DNA of 64,000 nt from Haliclystus octoradiatus (GCA_916610825.1 OU744451.1:682001-746000); one strand, 5' to 3'. Shown: positions 11,901 to 23,517, counted from the first letter of the stretch. Program-made: numbers and translations. The notes: generated from the sequence alone by a model not told the origin.

Positions 11901-12609
11901 CAGCCCTGTGAAGAAAGCTACTAGCTTACTAAGTTTGAGGTAAAATGATCAATCCAACAATACACAAATGCATGAGTATACTGTCTCATGAGACCAATAA
12001 AATACCTGGAGTAACGGTCACCTGTACATTGCGGCCAGCTCCGTTAAGTTCCGAATGACTGTGATCGTTACAATTTACAAATATGGCCTCCAAACTTTCC
12101 ATACATGTTAAATGGTGAAAAGTTAAACTGTTCTGTATATGAATATTTTAATCATATTTTAGCTCTGCTTTGATCTATCTTGTATAGAATATATAAAAGG
12201 GAGACTGGTTCAACATTCGTAGTTCCCCGAAATCATGACATGTCAAAGTACGCAGTGCATGAATAAATATAGTGTCTTCAGTGTTTTGTTTTTCAAAATG
12301 GAGTGTATTCAATGTGGCTAACATATTTGTTTTCTCCCCAATCAGCTCGCCAAAGTGTTAATACTGTCTTCACAAGCAACAGCAAAGAACATTGAAGATG
12401 GACTTGCTGTTGCTCTGTCCCATGTTCCTGGTCAAACAACGGTCGATCAAAACACACAAACGATAACGAATCCATTAAGCATGGGGACAGTTTATCATGC
12501 CAAATTTCTAGGTGAAAATGGACGTCTTGGTGAAATACGATTTGTTAAAGATAAAGACATTTCATATGACGATCAGATTATTAATTTGTTTTGCTCACAA
12601 AGAGGATAA
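8943..12609 (+). CDS. Secreted protein with TIL-like cysteine-rich N-terminus
   Basis: Six coding exons: 8943-9003, 9255-9445, 9724-9954, 10709-10810, 11353-11493 and 12346-12609, giving 329 residues. All have GT-AG borders and matching phases. Residues 1-20 (MEMLKRFYFFFAALTLWLAK) form a signal peptide. Exon 2 carries eight cysteines with spacing like a trypsin-inhibitor-like (TIL) domain, ending CRCPVQEPFYENGNC; the standard domain has ten, so two are missing. Exons 3-6 encode about 245 residues with few cysteines and no family I recognise. There are no membrane segments, so the protein is probably extracellular, perhaps in innate defence or the extracellular matrix, which is inference only. 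A splice acceptor ('ttcctattcag') lies 21 bases before the ATG. Intron 4 contains a 161-bp MITE. Confidence 0.75.
11033..11193. mobile_element. 161-bp MITE with TA-flanked inverted termini
   Basis: The left end 'tacagtacaatccggcaata' and the right end, read on the other strand as 'tacagttgaatccggtaata', are inverted repeats bounded by TA. It lies within intron 4 of the TIL-like gene. The termini resemble those of Tc1/mariner (pogo-type) MITEs, but no transposase is present here. Confidence 0.65.
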
Positions 12610-13726
12610 AACAGATCCACAACAAGCACAACTCCGCTACAATTGACAAATTATTCAATCGTATTTCTATTATCGCTAAACGATAATCTTATTGTGGTCC
12701 AAACCGATGAATTCAAATATAGTTGACATATAATGTTAGTACATGAAGCATTGTTGTCTAGTTTTGGGTCTTAATTGTTAATATTTGACTCAAAACTCGT
12801 TTACATGTAAATATACGTATACCAGAATTAATAATTGAAATATACGATAGTCATTTTAACATCGATTGTAGTCTTCTTTAATATTCAAATTGATGTACAG
12901 TATTTGGAATTTGTAGACATGATTACAATTCTGAGTAAAATAGATACTTGTATAAAAGTTTCATCTGATAGTAAATATTGTTTAGAAACAATTTAAGCAT
13001 GATCATGGAGCTTAGAGGATCGTAAAGTAGACCTAAGTCAAGAATCCCATTTTCCTAGTCGCCTAAATCACGTTTCACTGGCTGTTGAAATGCATTTAAA
13101 CAAATTCACGGAATATCATTTCCCATTTGGTCTCTTTGATTCAAAGCAGGTCATAGTGAGGTCATAGTGATGTTTCAGTGTCTTGTCTAATGTATGTGCC
13201 TCTTCAATGCAATGAACTCAACATTTAATTCGTGTAAAGCCATTCAGAAAATGGCAAGCTACACATAGAATGATCAATAGCTACTTCGTATGATAAAAAC
13301 AACATGAGTGGCTAGATAGAGATTATTGTGAGCGCAACGAGAATAACTTTTTGCCATCAATTTAAGCTAACATCACTATAAATACCAGAAAAAGTTTCAT
13401 GCATATTTCCTTCAAATATTCAAGTTCTTCAGTGCAATGAAACCATTCAAGTTCTCCAATGCCTTTCGGTATACACTATACAAGGGATACAAATTCACTT
13501 ACAACTTACGAGTCTTAAAAGATCTGTCTAATTTAATGTTGGCTGTTTCTATGGAAAAAGATCCTCGTTTACATTGTACCGAATTCATGCAAAGGAGATC
13601 ATAATATGTATGACGTCACAATTACATATCGAATCTATCTTTATTTTATTTTCTGCGTTTTCGTTTAACGACGGAAAAGCGGTGTAGATAAATATAAATT
13701 AATTATTAGACTATTAAACTTGGAAG
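12610..13726. other. Intergenic region
   Basis: Between the TIL-like gene and orphan gene copy A. I see no coding exon. From about 13447 the sequence is shared with 17688 onward and forms the left edge of the second tandem duplication. The shared block includes 'tgtatgacgtcacaattaca', which contains a CRE-like TGACGTCA at 13610-13617 and again at 17849-17856. Its use is untested. Confidence 0.5.
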
Positions 13727-16700
13727 ATGCCGGATTATTTTGGTTACGGAGTTGCGGATAATCCGTGGGGAGATTTTGACTCTCAATACAGAGCCATGCA
13801 GAATCTGAATGAGAGGATCCGAAACATTCAACAAGATATTAACACAAACAACAACAGAAGGAGACCAACAAATATTCAATATACAGAGATTCCAATTATT
13901 TCAACTGTGCTGACCTCCAGATTAAGAGAAAGACCTCACCTCTATGGCAATACAACATTTGATGTTAAATCAAAGTTACCAACTATTCAAGATATCATGT
14001 ACTGCAGCCCAAAATATAAATCAAATAACAAGAAATTCAGAAGTAGAATACAACCGTATGATGTTAAACAGAGATACGACAAGAGAAAGCAAGACGAATT
14101 TGACTTTCCCCAGTTAAGATTTTATCGTGGCTCAAATGTCAACAAAGAAGGAAAAATTGAAGAAATCTCCTTTCCCTATGGTAAGCATTGCCTGTGAGAC
14201 TCAGAATAACGGAGAAAACTCGTATTCTTTTAATATCTACATTAACAGTTGCTGTGCAGGATGTTGTCATGTTATATTTGATATGATTAATTTATTCTAC
14301 TTTTCAATCGGTTATAGACTCACAGGAAAGCCGTCCTATTGTCGGGTGCACTGATACAGAAGAAAGTAAAACTTACTGTGAAGATAATGCAGACATCAAT
14401 ATGGCTTACGATGGTTTTTCAATAGTATCAAATGATATGGAATACAATATCTCAGAAACATTACAATTTGATGAAGATGATGGAACGTATACAAGCGATC
14501 ATCAACATGTTACGGACTCAGACGAGGGTAAGATAAATTAAAATTGAATAAATGGGAGACAGAAATCGTCTGATGGTCATGAACTCAGAGCTGCATCATG
14601 TAGGTGTTCAGCTCTTGATCTGTAAATGCTCTGAATAATTTCATCGATCAGATAGGCACATAGGACACCATACCACCACAGACAAGCATCAAGAAACAAC
14701 CGATCGTTGAATAGTTAATCACTTAAATATGTATATATATAGCGCAATGAATTTGTCTTTATCGAGTTGTATATATATGCCTTTGAAGATTTTAAATAAA
14801 GGCTATTATCTATCTATAACAACTAACAAGAACCGTGAATGTAGAACACATTCATTATTATTGAAATATTTATATTATAGACGGAAGTCTTTATCTAAAT
14901 GATGCTATTTAAAACTAAGAGTTAAACATACATGGTCGCATATGTCAGGTGATCGTTTGTAGACAGGTAATCTGAGTTTCACAGTTTCGTCGATCGTGCT
15001 ACTGTGTCAAAGTGTATCTATATCTCGGGAAACAGAATGAAACATTTTAAAATAGTTTTAGTGTTATGGCTGCTGTTTACCTGATATGCAGTTACAGGGA
15101 AAATACAATTCAAATTCCTCCATTTTTAGATGAGCTAGTAGATGAAAGAGAGGTCAGCCTCGACAATAATAACAACAGCAGCGGAAACATTGTCATAGAA
15201 GATGTGACTGATTGTGACAGTTCATACAACGGTATATATTATTGCAAGCAATTATATTTCTAATTTATCATGGATGTATCTGTTAGAGCATTTTTAATCT
15301 GTATCCTTCCTTTTGCATGTTGTTTTTCTAAGATTTTTCAACTGAGAGTTTCAACAAGGACATTTGTGATTTTCAATATGATGTCATTTATCCCGATGAA
15401 GGTAAACAGAATTATTTGTACCTGATTTAAAACTTAATAATTATATCAATTCGTAGCATGGCACACTGAAATGGCAAGTCGATGTCATTAAATCGATTAA
15501 TGTACCGGCATCTAGTGAGACGTATTACTTGGTTCAAAATCAGCCCTAAATGACATTGCGATTGCATCAAAGTAGTAATTTTATCTTATGATTACTGGGT
15601 TTGCATTGAATAATGATGATAATATATCATTCCTTGTGATTCAATTAATTGCACGGCGATTTTCTAGTTGACAATAATTTATAAGCTCCATTTCATAATA
15701 TAGATAAATACAAAAATCAGACCTTCATAATTGCTATTAATTTAAAGTGCCATTTATCAACGGTAAATGTTCAAACTCTACTTAAACTTTAAGAATATTA
15801 AATCATGACCCCCATTTGAGCACTCGCACAATGTAGCTATTAAAAGTGTGTTAAAATGACTGGTCTATTTCCCGTGAGTCTTTACTGCCGTTATGTCAAT
15901 TGAGGCAGTGCATTACATAAGATGCGAGAAACAGTTGCTACTTTTATAATATATATCTCCCATATTAGAATTTCCATCATTTCTTTCTTAACTTTTTCAG
16001 ATGAGTTACAAAACGAACAACCTATAACAATCGACACTTATGAAATTGAGATAGAAGATATGAGTGATCCTTTACTTGATGTTGTTCAACCATTTGAAGG
16101 TAAATTAATCACATCAAAGCCAAACAGATCCAATGTTTTATTTATGACCTCAGACGGTACAATATTTCAACTTCATAGAATATAACCCTATACATTAGTC
16201 AGAGCCGGCCATCATAATTCATGAATTTACATATAGTAGTCCTTCATATTGCCCAGCCTCGTTCCATCCACGATAACAGTTGTTCTAAACAATACAAATG
16301 ACATTTTGAACATTTAATCCTATTATCAATTGTGTCACATTTCATCATTGGCCTAAAGCAACTATGACATTCTCAATTGCATATTTAGAGGAAGGAAGAT
16401 TAAAATGCATGAATATATTCTACGGTTAATTAGTGTAAATGGTCTTATTAACGCCATTTCATACTTTATAATATGAGTAATGTATTTATTTTATGAAATT
16501 TAATTTTCCATTTCGATGTACGCTTGAAGAGGTCATATATAGTACTATAGGCAAACGACGAAACGTCGCACAATTTGTTCTTCCTAACTGCAACAATAAA
16601 ATACTATAATCACATTATCTAATTTTTAGAATCTGTTTTGCCAGACGTTGATGAACAATGCATTTCAATCGCTACTTCATCATCCAAGAGCGAATCTGTA

Positions 16701-16820
16701 AACAAAACGTCATCTACAATTAAATCTATCTTCTGGTCAGCCGAAGCAGTTTTTAGATTTGTTATTACCACCTTCCCACCAGATGTGGTTTTATCATTTG
16801 TTCCTGAAACATGGTGCTAA
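13727..16820 (+). CDS. Unrecognised acidic multi-exon protein, copy A
   Basis: Six exons: 13727-14180, 14318-14527, 15130-15231, 15333-15401, 16001-16099 and 16630-16820, giving 374 residues. All five introns are phase 1, and every junction codon is Asp or Glu (G|AC, G|AT or G|AA). I do not recognise the family. Exon 1 encodes 151 residues, basic and rich in Arg, Asn and Gln (start MPDYFGYGVADNPWGDFDSQ). Exons 2-5 are short, acidic, Asp/Glu/Ser-rich modules. The last exon is Ser/Thr-rich and ends in a hydrophobic stretch with FPPDVVLSFVPETWC. There is no signal peptide and no clear membrane helix. AATAAA follows the stop at about 16848. A paralogue lies at 19014. The conservation of all exon frames between copies, despite intron divergence, supports a real gene. 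The likely location is cytosolic or nuclear; the function is unknown. Confidence 0.75.
14881..14912 (+). CDS. Possible alternative terminal exon of orphan gene copy A
   Basis: Within intron 2 an acceptor 'tatattatag' is followed by a phase-1-compatible run that restores an Asp codon and reads DGSLYLNDAI before a stop. The same sequence, acceptor and stop are found in copy B at 20135-20166. If used, it would give a protein of about 231 residues lacking exons 3-6. This is inference from splice logic only. Confidence 0.25.
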
Positions 16821-17120
16821 CTAAGAGAATGATGTTCTCAAAATTGTAAATAAAAAATTTGTATAAATAATTTTAAATTGTAGAATAAACTAACATTTTT
16901 GCTTAGAATTGAATAAATTTAATAACATTGTAAAGGTTTAATTATTTTACAATGAGTACTTGTAATTATCGATCGAAATTTCTTGTGCGGATGTATACCA
17001 TTTTAAGAATCTGCAGTTTTATGAGAAGTTTGCAGTACAGTCCCCAGAATATTCATTTTATAGATAGTTATTGACTATTGACCGCATTTTCACAATAGAG
17101 GATATATATATGATGTCTGC

Positions 17121-17420
17121 AGTCCCGGTCGGGGAGTAACTCCCCTACTTTCCCTATACGGGGATGTGCCACTTGTTGGGATTCATGTTCCAGCTGAGAA
17201 ATATACTTTTTTGGTAGGAAATTTCAGAGTATTAAACATTTTTGGTAAAATTTGGATTCTATAGAGAGTTTTGGAAAAGAGCTGAATTTGAAGGCTGAAA
17301 ACTGAATTTGATTGTTACCCATAAGAATAGAACATTCCCGCAAAGAGCCTATGTTCACACCCCTCAGGGGTTTATGGTAGAAGACATGACTGTAATGGTC
17401 TGAAAATACAGTGTAAGGAT
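17121..17420 (+). repeat. Dispersed repeat with 'tacggggatgtgcca' motif
   Basis: Contains 'ccctatacggggatgtgcca', also present in inverse sense at about 21820-21840 ('tggcacatccccgta') and in related form at 21560 ('gggatgtgccattttg'). The rest of the segment has the same low-complexity character as 21520-21840. No coding capacity is visible. Confidence 0.5.
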
Positions 17421-17870
17421 GATAGATATAGTAATACACCATATAATAATTGCGTTATGAGGGATATTCATTAGAGCACAAAGCAAGGAACGATGATTTT
17501 AGTTAGATAGATGTATATTTCAATCACTCATGTGAACAATAATTAAAATTTGTTCGTTTTTTAAATACAACTATATTGATTAATTGACATTTATAAATGA
17601 TTGGTGTCACACCTTAAGCAATGCCTGTTTATCAGGGGACACTGATAATAAAGTAAATAATCATATATGCTAGGATAATGAAATCTTCAAGTGCTCCAAT
17701 GCCTTTCGCTATACACTATACAAGGGATACAAATTCACTTACAACTTACGAGTCTTAAAAGATATGTCTAACTTAATGTTGGCTGTTTCTATGGAAAAAG
17801 ATCCTCGTTTACATTGTATCGAATTCATGCAAAGGAGATCATAATATGTATGACGTCACAATTACATATC

Positions 17871-18912
17871 ATCATCATCATCATCATCATCATCATTTAT
17901 TCAGAACCTGATAAGCTACAGGAGCTTTTTTTCACAGGACTGATTGAAACAAATATAATATATATGTGTACATGTGTACACGATAAGTATAAAAGGTAAG
18001 GTTTATAGTTGGTATATAGATAATATTTACAATAAAGTCTATGGCTAAAAAAAGAAAATTTGTCACGATTTGCTATGCAATTGCTTCTTGAGAAGATGCT
18101 TAAAACTGGTTCCACTAGCAACAATCTTCATCTCAGACGGAAGGTCATTCCACTTATGAGCACCAGCATACTTGAATGAGTGTCTATGGCTTGACTCAAT
18201 GTAGATGTCATTGTGGGAATGTGCACGTGTTCTAATGGAGTGTGGTTTTTGAAACAAATTGGAGAGCAAGGGAGGAGCTAAATTGAATTTTAGTTTATGT
18301 GTGAATATTAGCTGTTGTGTAGTTAGTCTGTCTCTGACTGGTAGCCAACCAAGTTGGTTGAGCATGTCTGAGACATGAGTTCGATAATTACAGCGGAGAA
18401 TGACCCTCATTCCTCTGTTTTGTAGTCTCTGGAGGCGATCGATGTGTTGTTTTTTACAATTCCCCCATACGACAGCGCAGTAGTCGAAATGTGGCAAGAC
18501 TATGGTGTTGAAGATCATCTCTGCTGTATATTGTGGGATAAACTTCCGTGCAAATTTTAGTACTGCTAGGCCTCTATTTATTTTCTTTATCATTGCTTCG
18601 ATATGCTGATCGAAGGATAGTGTTGGATCAATGCGGACTCCTAAATAATTAATTAGTGGTGCATTATGTATGATTCCGTTTTCGTTGTTAATTTCTAATT
18701 GTAAAGGTTCGTATCTATTTATTTTCTGTTTTGTTCCGATTAGCATACAGTTGGTTTTATGTACATTTAAAGTTAGTTTATTAGCGTTTAGCCATGAATA
18801 AATACTATTTACATCAGAGGAAAGTGAATTTTTAATGATCTCGGGGTCTTTATCGGCTATGTACAATAAGGTATCATCAGCATATAGGTTTATTTTACAT
18901 TTATTTACAACT
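17871..18912 (-). mobile_element. 5'-truncated LINE with reverse-transcriptase C-terminal half
   Basis: On the minus strand a continuous frame of about 270-285 residues runs from just before the catalytic YADD (at about 18868-18890) through YLGVRIDPTLSFDQHI, HFDYCAVVWGNC, LQRLQNRGMRVIL and HKWNDLPSEM. These are typical of the C-terminal part of CR1/L2/jockey-type reverse transcriptases. The 3' end on the minus strand is a GAT/TGA microsatellite tail (ATC repeats on the plus strand at 17871-17896). The uninterrupted target is preserved in unit A ('ttacatatcgaatctatc'), and 'atatc' occurs on both sides here, a short target duplication. The open frame suggests recent insertion. The fingers region and endonuclease are missing. 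Confidence 0.85.
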
Positions 18913-19013
18913 ATATCGAATCTATCTTTATTTTATTTTCTGCGTTTTCGTTTAACGACGGAAAAGCCGTGTAGATAAATATAAATTAGTTATTAGACTA
19001 TTAAACTTGGAAG

Positions 19014-22000
19014 ATGCCGGATTATTTTGGTTACGGAGTTGCGGATAATCCGTGGGGAGATTTTGACTCTCAATACAGAGCCATGCAGAATATGAATGAG
19101 AGGATCCGAAACATTCAACAAGATATTAACACAAACAACAACAGAAGGAGATTAACAAATATTCAATATACAGAGATTCCAATTATTTCAACTGTGCTGA
19201 CCAGCAGATTGAGAGAAAGACCCCATCTCTATGGCAACACAATATTTGATGTTAAATCAAAGTTACCAACTATTCAAGATATCATGTACTGCAGCCCAAA
19301 ATATAAATCAAATAACAAGAAATTCAGAAGTAGAATACAACCGTATGATGTTAAACAGAGATACGACAAGAGAAAGCAGGACGAACATGACTTTCCCCAG
19401 TTAAGATTTTATCGTGGCTCAAATGTCAACGAAAAAAGAAAAGTTGAAGAAATCTCCTTTCCATACGGTAAGCATTGCCTGTGTGAAACTCAGAATAACG
19501 GAGAAAACTTGTATTCTTTTAATTTCTACATTGACAGTTGCTGTGCAGGATGTTGTCATGTTATATTTGATATGATTATTTTATTCTACTTTTCAATCGG
19601 TTATAGACTCACAGGAAAGCCGTCCTATTGTCGGGTGCACTGATACAGAAGAAAGTAAAACTTACTGTGAAGATGATGCAGACATCAATATGGCTTACGA
19701 TGGTTGCTCAATAGTATCAAATGATATGGAATACAATATCTCAGAAACATTACAATTTGATGAAGATGATGGAACGTATACAAGCGATCATCAACATTTT
19801 ACGGACTCAGGCGAGGGTAAGATAAATTAAAATTGAACAATTGGAGACAGAAATCGTCTGATGGTCATGAACTCAGAGCTGCATCATGTAGGTGTTCAGC
19901 TCTTGATCTGTAAATGCTCTGAATAATTTCATCGATCAGATAGGCACATAAACAACCGATCGTTGAATAGTTAATCACTTAAATATGTCTATATATAGCG
20001 CAATGAATTTGTCTTTATCGAGTTGTTTATATGCCTTTGAAGATTTGAAATAAAGGCGATAATCTATCTATAACAACTAACAAGAACCGTGAATGTAGAA
20101 CACATTTATTATTATTGAAATATTTATATTATAGACGGAAGTCTTTATCTAAATGATGCTATTTAAAACTAAGAGTTAAACATACATGGTCGCATATGTC
20201 AGGTGATCGTTTGTAGACAGGTAATCTGAGTTTCACAGTTTCGTCGATCGTGCTACTGTGTCAAAGTGTATCTATATCTCGGGAAACGGAATGAAACATT
20301 TTAAAATAGTTTTAGTGTTATGGCTGCTGTTTTCCTGATGTGCAGTTACAGGGAAAATACAATTCAAATTCCTCTATTTTTAGATGAGCTAGTTGATGAA
20401 AGAGAGGTCAGCCTCGACAATAATAACAACAGCAGCGGAAACATTGTCATAGAAGATGTGACTGATTGTGACAGTTCATACAACGGTATATATTATTGCA
20501 AGCAATTATATTTCTAATTTATCATGGATGTATCTGTTAGAGCATTTTTAATCTGTATCCTTCCTTTTGCATGTTGTTTTTCTAAGATTTTTCAATTGAG
20601 AGTTTCAACAAGGACATTTGTGATTGTCACTATGATGTCATTTATCCCGATGAAGGTAAACAGAATCATTTGTACCTGATTTAAATCTTAATAATTATAT
20701 CAATTCATACCATGGTCCACTGAAATGGCAAGTTGATGTCATTAAATCGATTAATGTACCGGCATCTAGAGAGACATATTACTTGGTTCAAAATCAGCCC
20801 TAAATGACCTTACTATTACATCAAAGTAGTAATTTTATCTTATGATGACTGGGTTTGCATTGAATAATGATGATAATATATGATTCATTGTGATTCAATT
20901 AATTGCACGGCGGTTTTCTAGTTGACAATAATTTATAACCTCCATTTCATAATATAGATAAACACAAAAATCAGACGTTCATATTTGCAATTAATTTAAA
21001 GTGCCATTCATCAAACGTAATCTTCAAACTTTACCCAAACTTTAAGAGTAGATAACCTTATGACATGAATTTGAGTACTCGCACAATGTAGCTATTAAAC
21101 GTTGTGTTATGGGGACTGGTCTATTTCCCGTGAGTCTTTACTGCCGTTATGACAATTGACGGACGAAGTGCATTACATAAGAAGTGATAAACGGGTGCTG
21201 CTTTTATAATATATGTCTCCCATATTAGAATTTCCATCATTTCTTTCTTAACTTTATCAGATGAGTTACAAAACGAACAACCTATAACAGTCGACACTTA
21301 TGAAATTGAGATAGAAGATATGAGTGATCCTTTACTTGATGTTATTCAACCATTTGAAGGTAAATTAATCACAGAAAACTAGTATGCTGGCCTTACACGG
21401 TTACACTATATTTCAACTTCATAAAATTAAGCTTATAGTAAATACTTACTTTGTTGTTGTCATACAAACAGCTGAAATTGATAATTTAAAGAGTTTAGTA
21501 AATTGTTTCAAAAAGATTTGAATCAATGGCCAACATAATCCCTGGGGGTACTTTTGTACTGGGATGTGCCATTTTGAAGATCTGCTAGTACACCTAAGTT
21601 GAAGGTTTTGCACAAAACCATACCCCAAAATTGCAAACAAAGTATTATATTTTGGCATAAAACATGTCATTTTGTCGCCTCACAGCAGGGGTCCAGGCAC
21701 CTCACAGCGGGAATGAATCCGATTTTCACAGCTTGAAACCCGAAAATTCACCCCACAATTCCAAAATTGAGAACTTGAAACACCAAAATTGCCAGCATGG
21801 TGCCAAAATGACGACCCAAAAATAATGGCACATCCCCGTAGAATTCATAAATTTACTTTTAACAGCCGATGATATTCTCAGGCCTAGTTCCAGCCACGAT
21901 ATCAGTTGTTCTAAACAATACAAATGGCATTTTAAACCTTTAATCCTATTATCAATTGTGTGACATTTCATCATTGGCCTAAAGCATCTATGACATTCTA

Positions 22001-22456
22001 AATTGCATATTTAGAGGAAGGAAGATTAAAATGCATAAATATATTCTACGGTTAATTAGTGTAAATGGTCTTATTAACGCCATTTCATTCTTTATAATAT
22101 GAGTAATGTATTTATTTTATGAAATTTAATTTTCCATTTCGATGTTCGCTTGAAGAGGTCATATATAGTCACTAGTACTATAGGCAAACGACGAAACGTC
22201 GCACAATTTGTTCTTACTAACTGCAACAATAAAATACTATAATCACTAATTTCTTTAATTTTTAGAATCTGTTTTGCCAGACGTTGATGAACAATGCATT
22301 TCAATCGCTACTTCATCATCCAAGAGCGAATCTGTAAACAAAACGTCATCTACAATTAAATCTATCTTCTGGTCAGCCGAAGCAGTTTTTAGATTTGTTA
22401 TTACCACCTTCCCACCAGATGTGGTTTTATCATTTGTGCCTGAAACATGGTGCTAA
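19014..22456 (+). CDS. Unrecognised acidic multi-exon protein, copy B
   Basis: Six exons with lengths identical to copy A: 19014-19467, 19607-19816, 20384-20485, 20587-20655, 21261-21359 and 22266-22456, giving 374 residues. All introns are phase 1. The protein differs from copy A at scattered sites (for example Leu26Met in exon 1, and Phe-Gln to Cys-His in exon 4), while the last exon is identical at protein level. There are no premature stops, so it appears functional. The intron after exon 1 has no in-frame stop in this copy, because a TGA present in copy A reads TGT here. Reading through would add a cysteine-rich segment and end at 19643. I take this as an intron because the donor 'gtaagc' and acceptor 'ttatag' are conserved and the spliced frame continues. 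The function is unknown. Confidence 0.75.
21430..21840. repeat. Insert unique to intron 5 of copy B
   Basis: Copy A lacks this stretch; flanking intron sequence rejoins at 'cacgata(a/t)cagttgttc'. It contains 'gggggtacttttgtactggg', 'gggatgtgcca' and, near its end, the inverse 'tggcacatccccgta'. The same motif occurs at 17121-17420, so it is probably a member of a dispersed non-coding family. Confidence 0.5.
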
Positions 22457-22569
22457 TTAAGAGAATGATGTTCTCAAAACTGTATATAAAACATTTGTGT
22501 AAATAATTTAAACTATAATCTAGAAAATCTACTTGCCTTGAATTGAATAAACTTGATAATTTTATAATG

Positions 22570-22706
22570 ATTTGATGAGTCACCATCTCTACAATTCGTT
22601 AGCAGGACTTCAGGCGCGATGCCTGACGAGCTACGACATCAGAAAGGTCTCTGATGAGTTCCTTGGCAGGAACGAAACACGTGTCAGACCAGCCTCATCA
22701 ATATTA
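22570..22706 (+). repeat. Dispersed repeat, forward member of an inverted pair
   Basis: Contains 'cgatgcctgacgagctacga' and 'gagttccttggcaggaac'. The reverse complement of 23518-23605 reads almost the same. It is absent from the matching place after copy A at about 16930, so it inserted after that duplication. Confidence 0.6.
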
Positions 22707-23517
22707 TATTTGAAAAGGTTTAATTATATTTTACAAAAAGTTGTTGTAATTGATCCATGATGTTCAACTCTGACATTTCCAAAATAGAGCCAATTGAATA
22801 TCGTGCAATTTTGAAGGTATTACAGTGGTTCTCAAATATGAAAATGCCACCAATTTTCTTGGCAAAATTGGCAAACACCCCCTCGGTCAGAACTATGTAG
22901 TGACCAGCATGGCGTACATGCATTCATCAATGAGACAGAAAGACAGACAGCTTAAATTAATGAAAATTAAATATTGAATGTAAAGCAAAATTAATATTTT
23001 GGTGTAATTTTATCATTAACATTGCTATTAATCATTTAAGATAATTTCCCTTGTTATTTCAACAATTTGAATAGACTATCTGTTTTACGTTTCCAGAAGC
23101 AATAGTAAAAACTTTCTTAATTCAAAAACATTATTATTCGTATTGGACTAACTTCAGAATCAAAAGTTTCAGGGTCTCATTTCAAGAAAAAGCTTGCTCT
23201 ATTCAACAAATTTACGCTGCAAAACAGAATAGCTTAAAAATCAAGCAAAAATAACAAGCAACTTTGTTCTAGGTTAGGGATAGTTGCTTGGTATGTGGAC
23301 AGACAAGTGCTTTTATTCTTTTCTCAAGCAAAATTCAGCTTATTTCAAGATCTGTTTTCTTCATTTAAGCACCTGGAGCGGTGCACAATCGAAAATCGAA
23401 TATTCTACATCTGAACAATATATCACAGTCATCCAATTGTAATGGGAGTACGGAAATTACATAAGGCGCAATTACAGGTGAGAAAAACAAGATATATTAT
23501 AGGGAATAAAAGATATT

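Larger units (their letters stand above)
13447..16970. repeat. Second tandem duplication, unit A
   Basis: Collinear with 17688-22760. Exons, introns and about 280 bases of upstream sequence are preserved at high identity. Unit B differs by a LINE insertion upstream of its gene, an insert of about 400 bases in intron 5, and a repeat insertion after the gene. Confidence 0.9.
16821..19013. other. Region between the orphan gene copies
   Basis: Apart from the repeat at 17121-17420, duplication unit B starting near 17688 and the LINE insertion at 17871-18912, I see no gene here. Confidence 0.5.
17688..22760. repeat. Second tandem duplication, unit B
   Basis: The duplicate of 13447-16970. Upstream blocks, all six exons and most intron sequence align. 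Insertions unique to this unit are a LINE at 17871-18912, an intron-5 insert at about 21430-21840 and a repeat at about 22570-22706. Confidence 0.9.

Noticed and set aside
14701-14820. AAATAAAGG near 14800 as a gene end in intron 2 of the orphan gene
   Set aside because: The same text is in both copies, but the later exons are conserved in frame. It could only serve a short isoform, for which there is no evidence beyond the cryptic exon.
19468-19643. The open extension of exon 1 in copy B as the true protein end
   Set aside because: The donor and acceptor are conserved with copy A and the spliced frame continues through five more exons.
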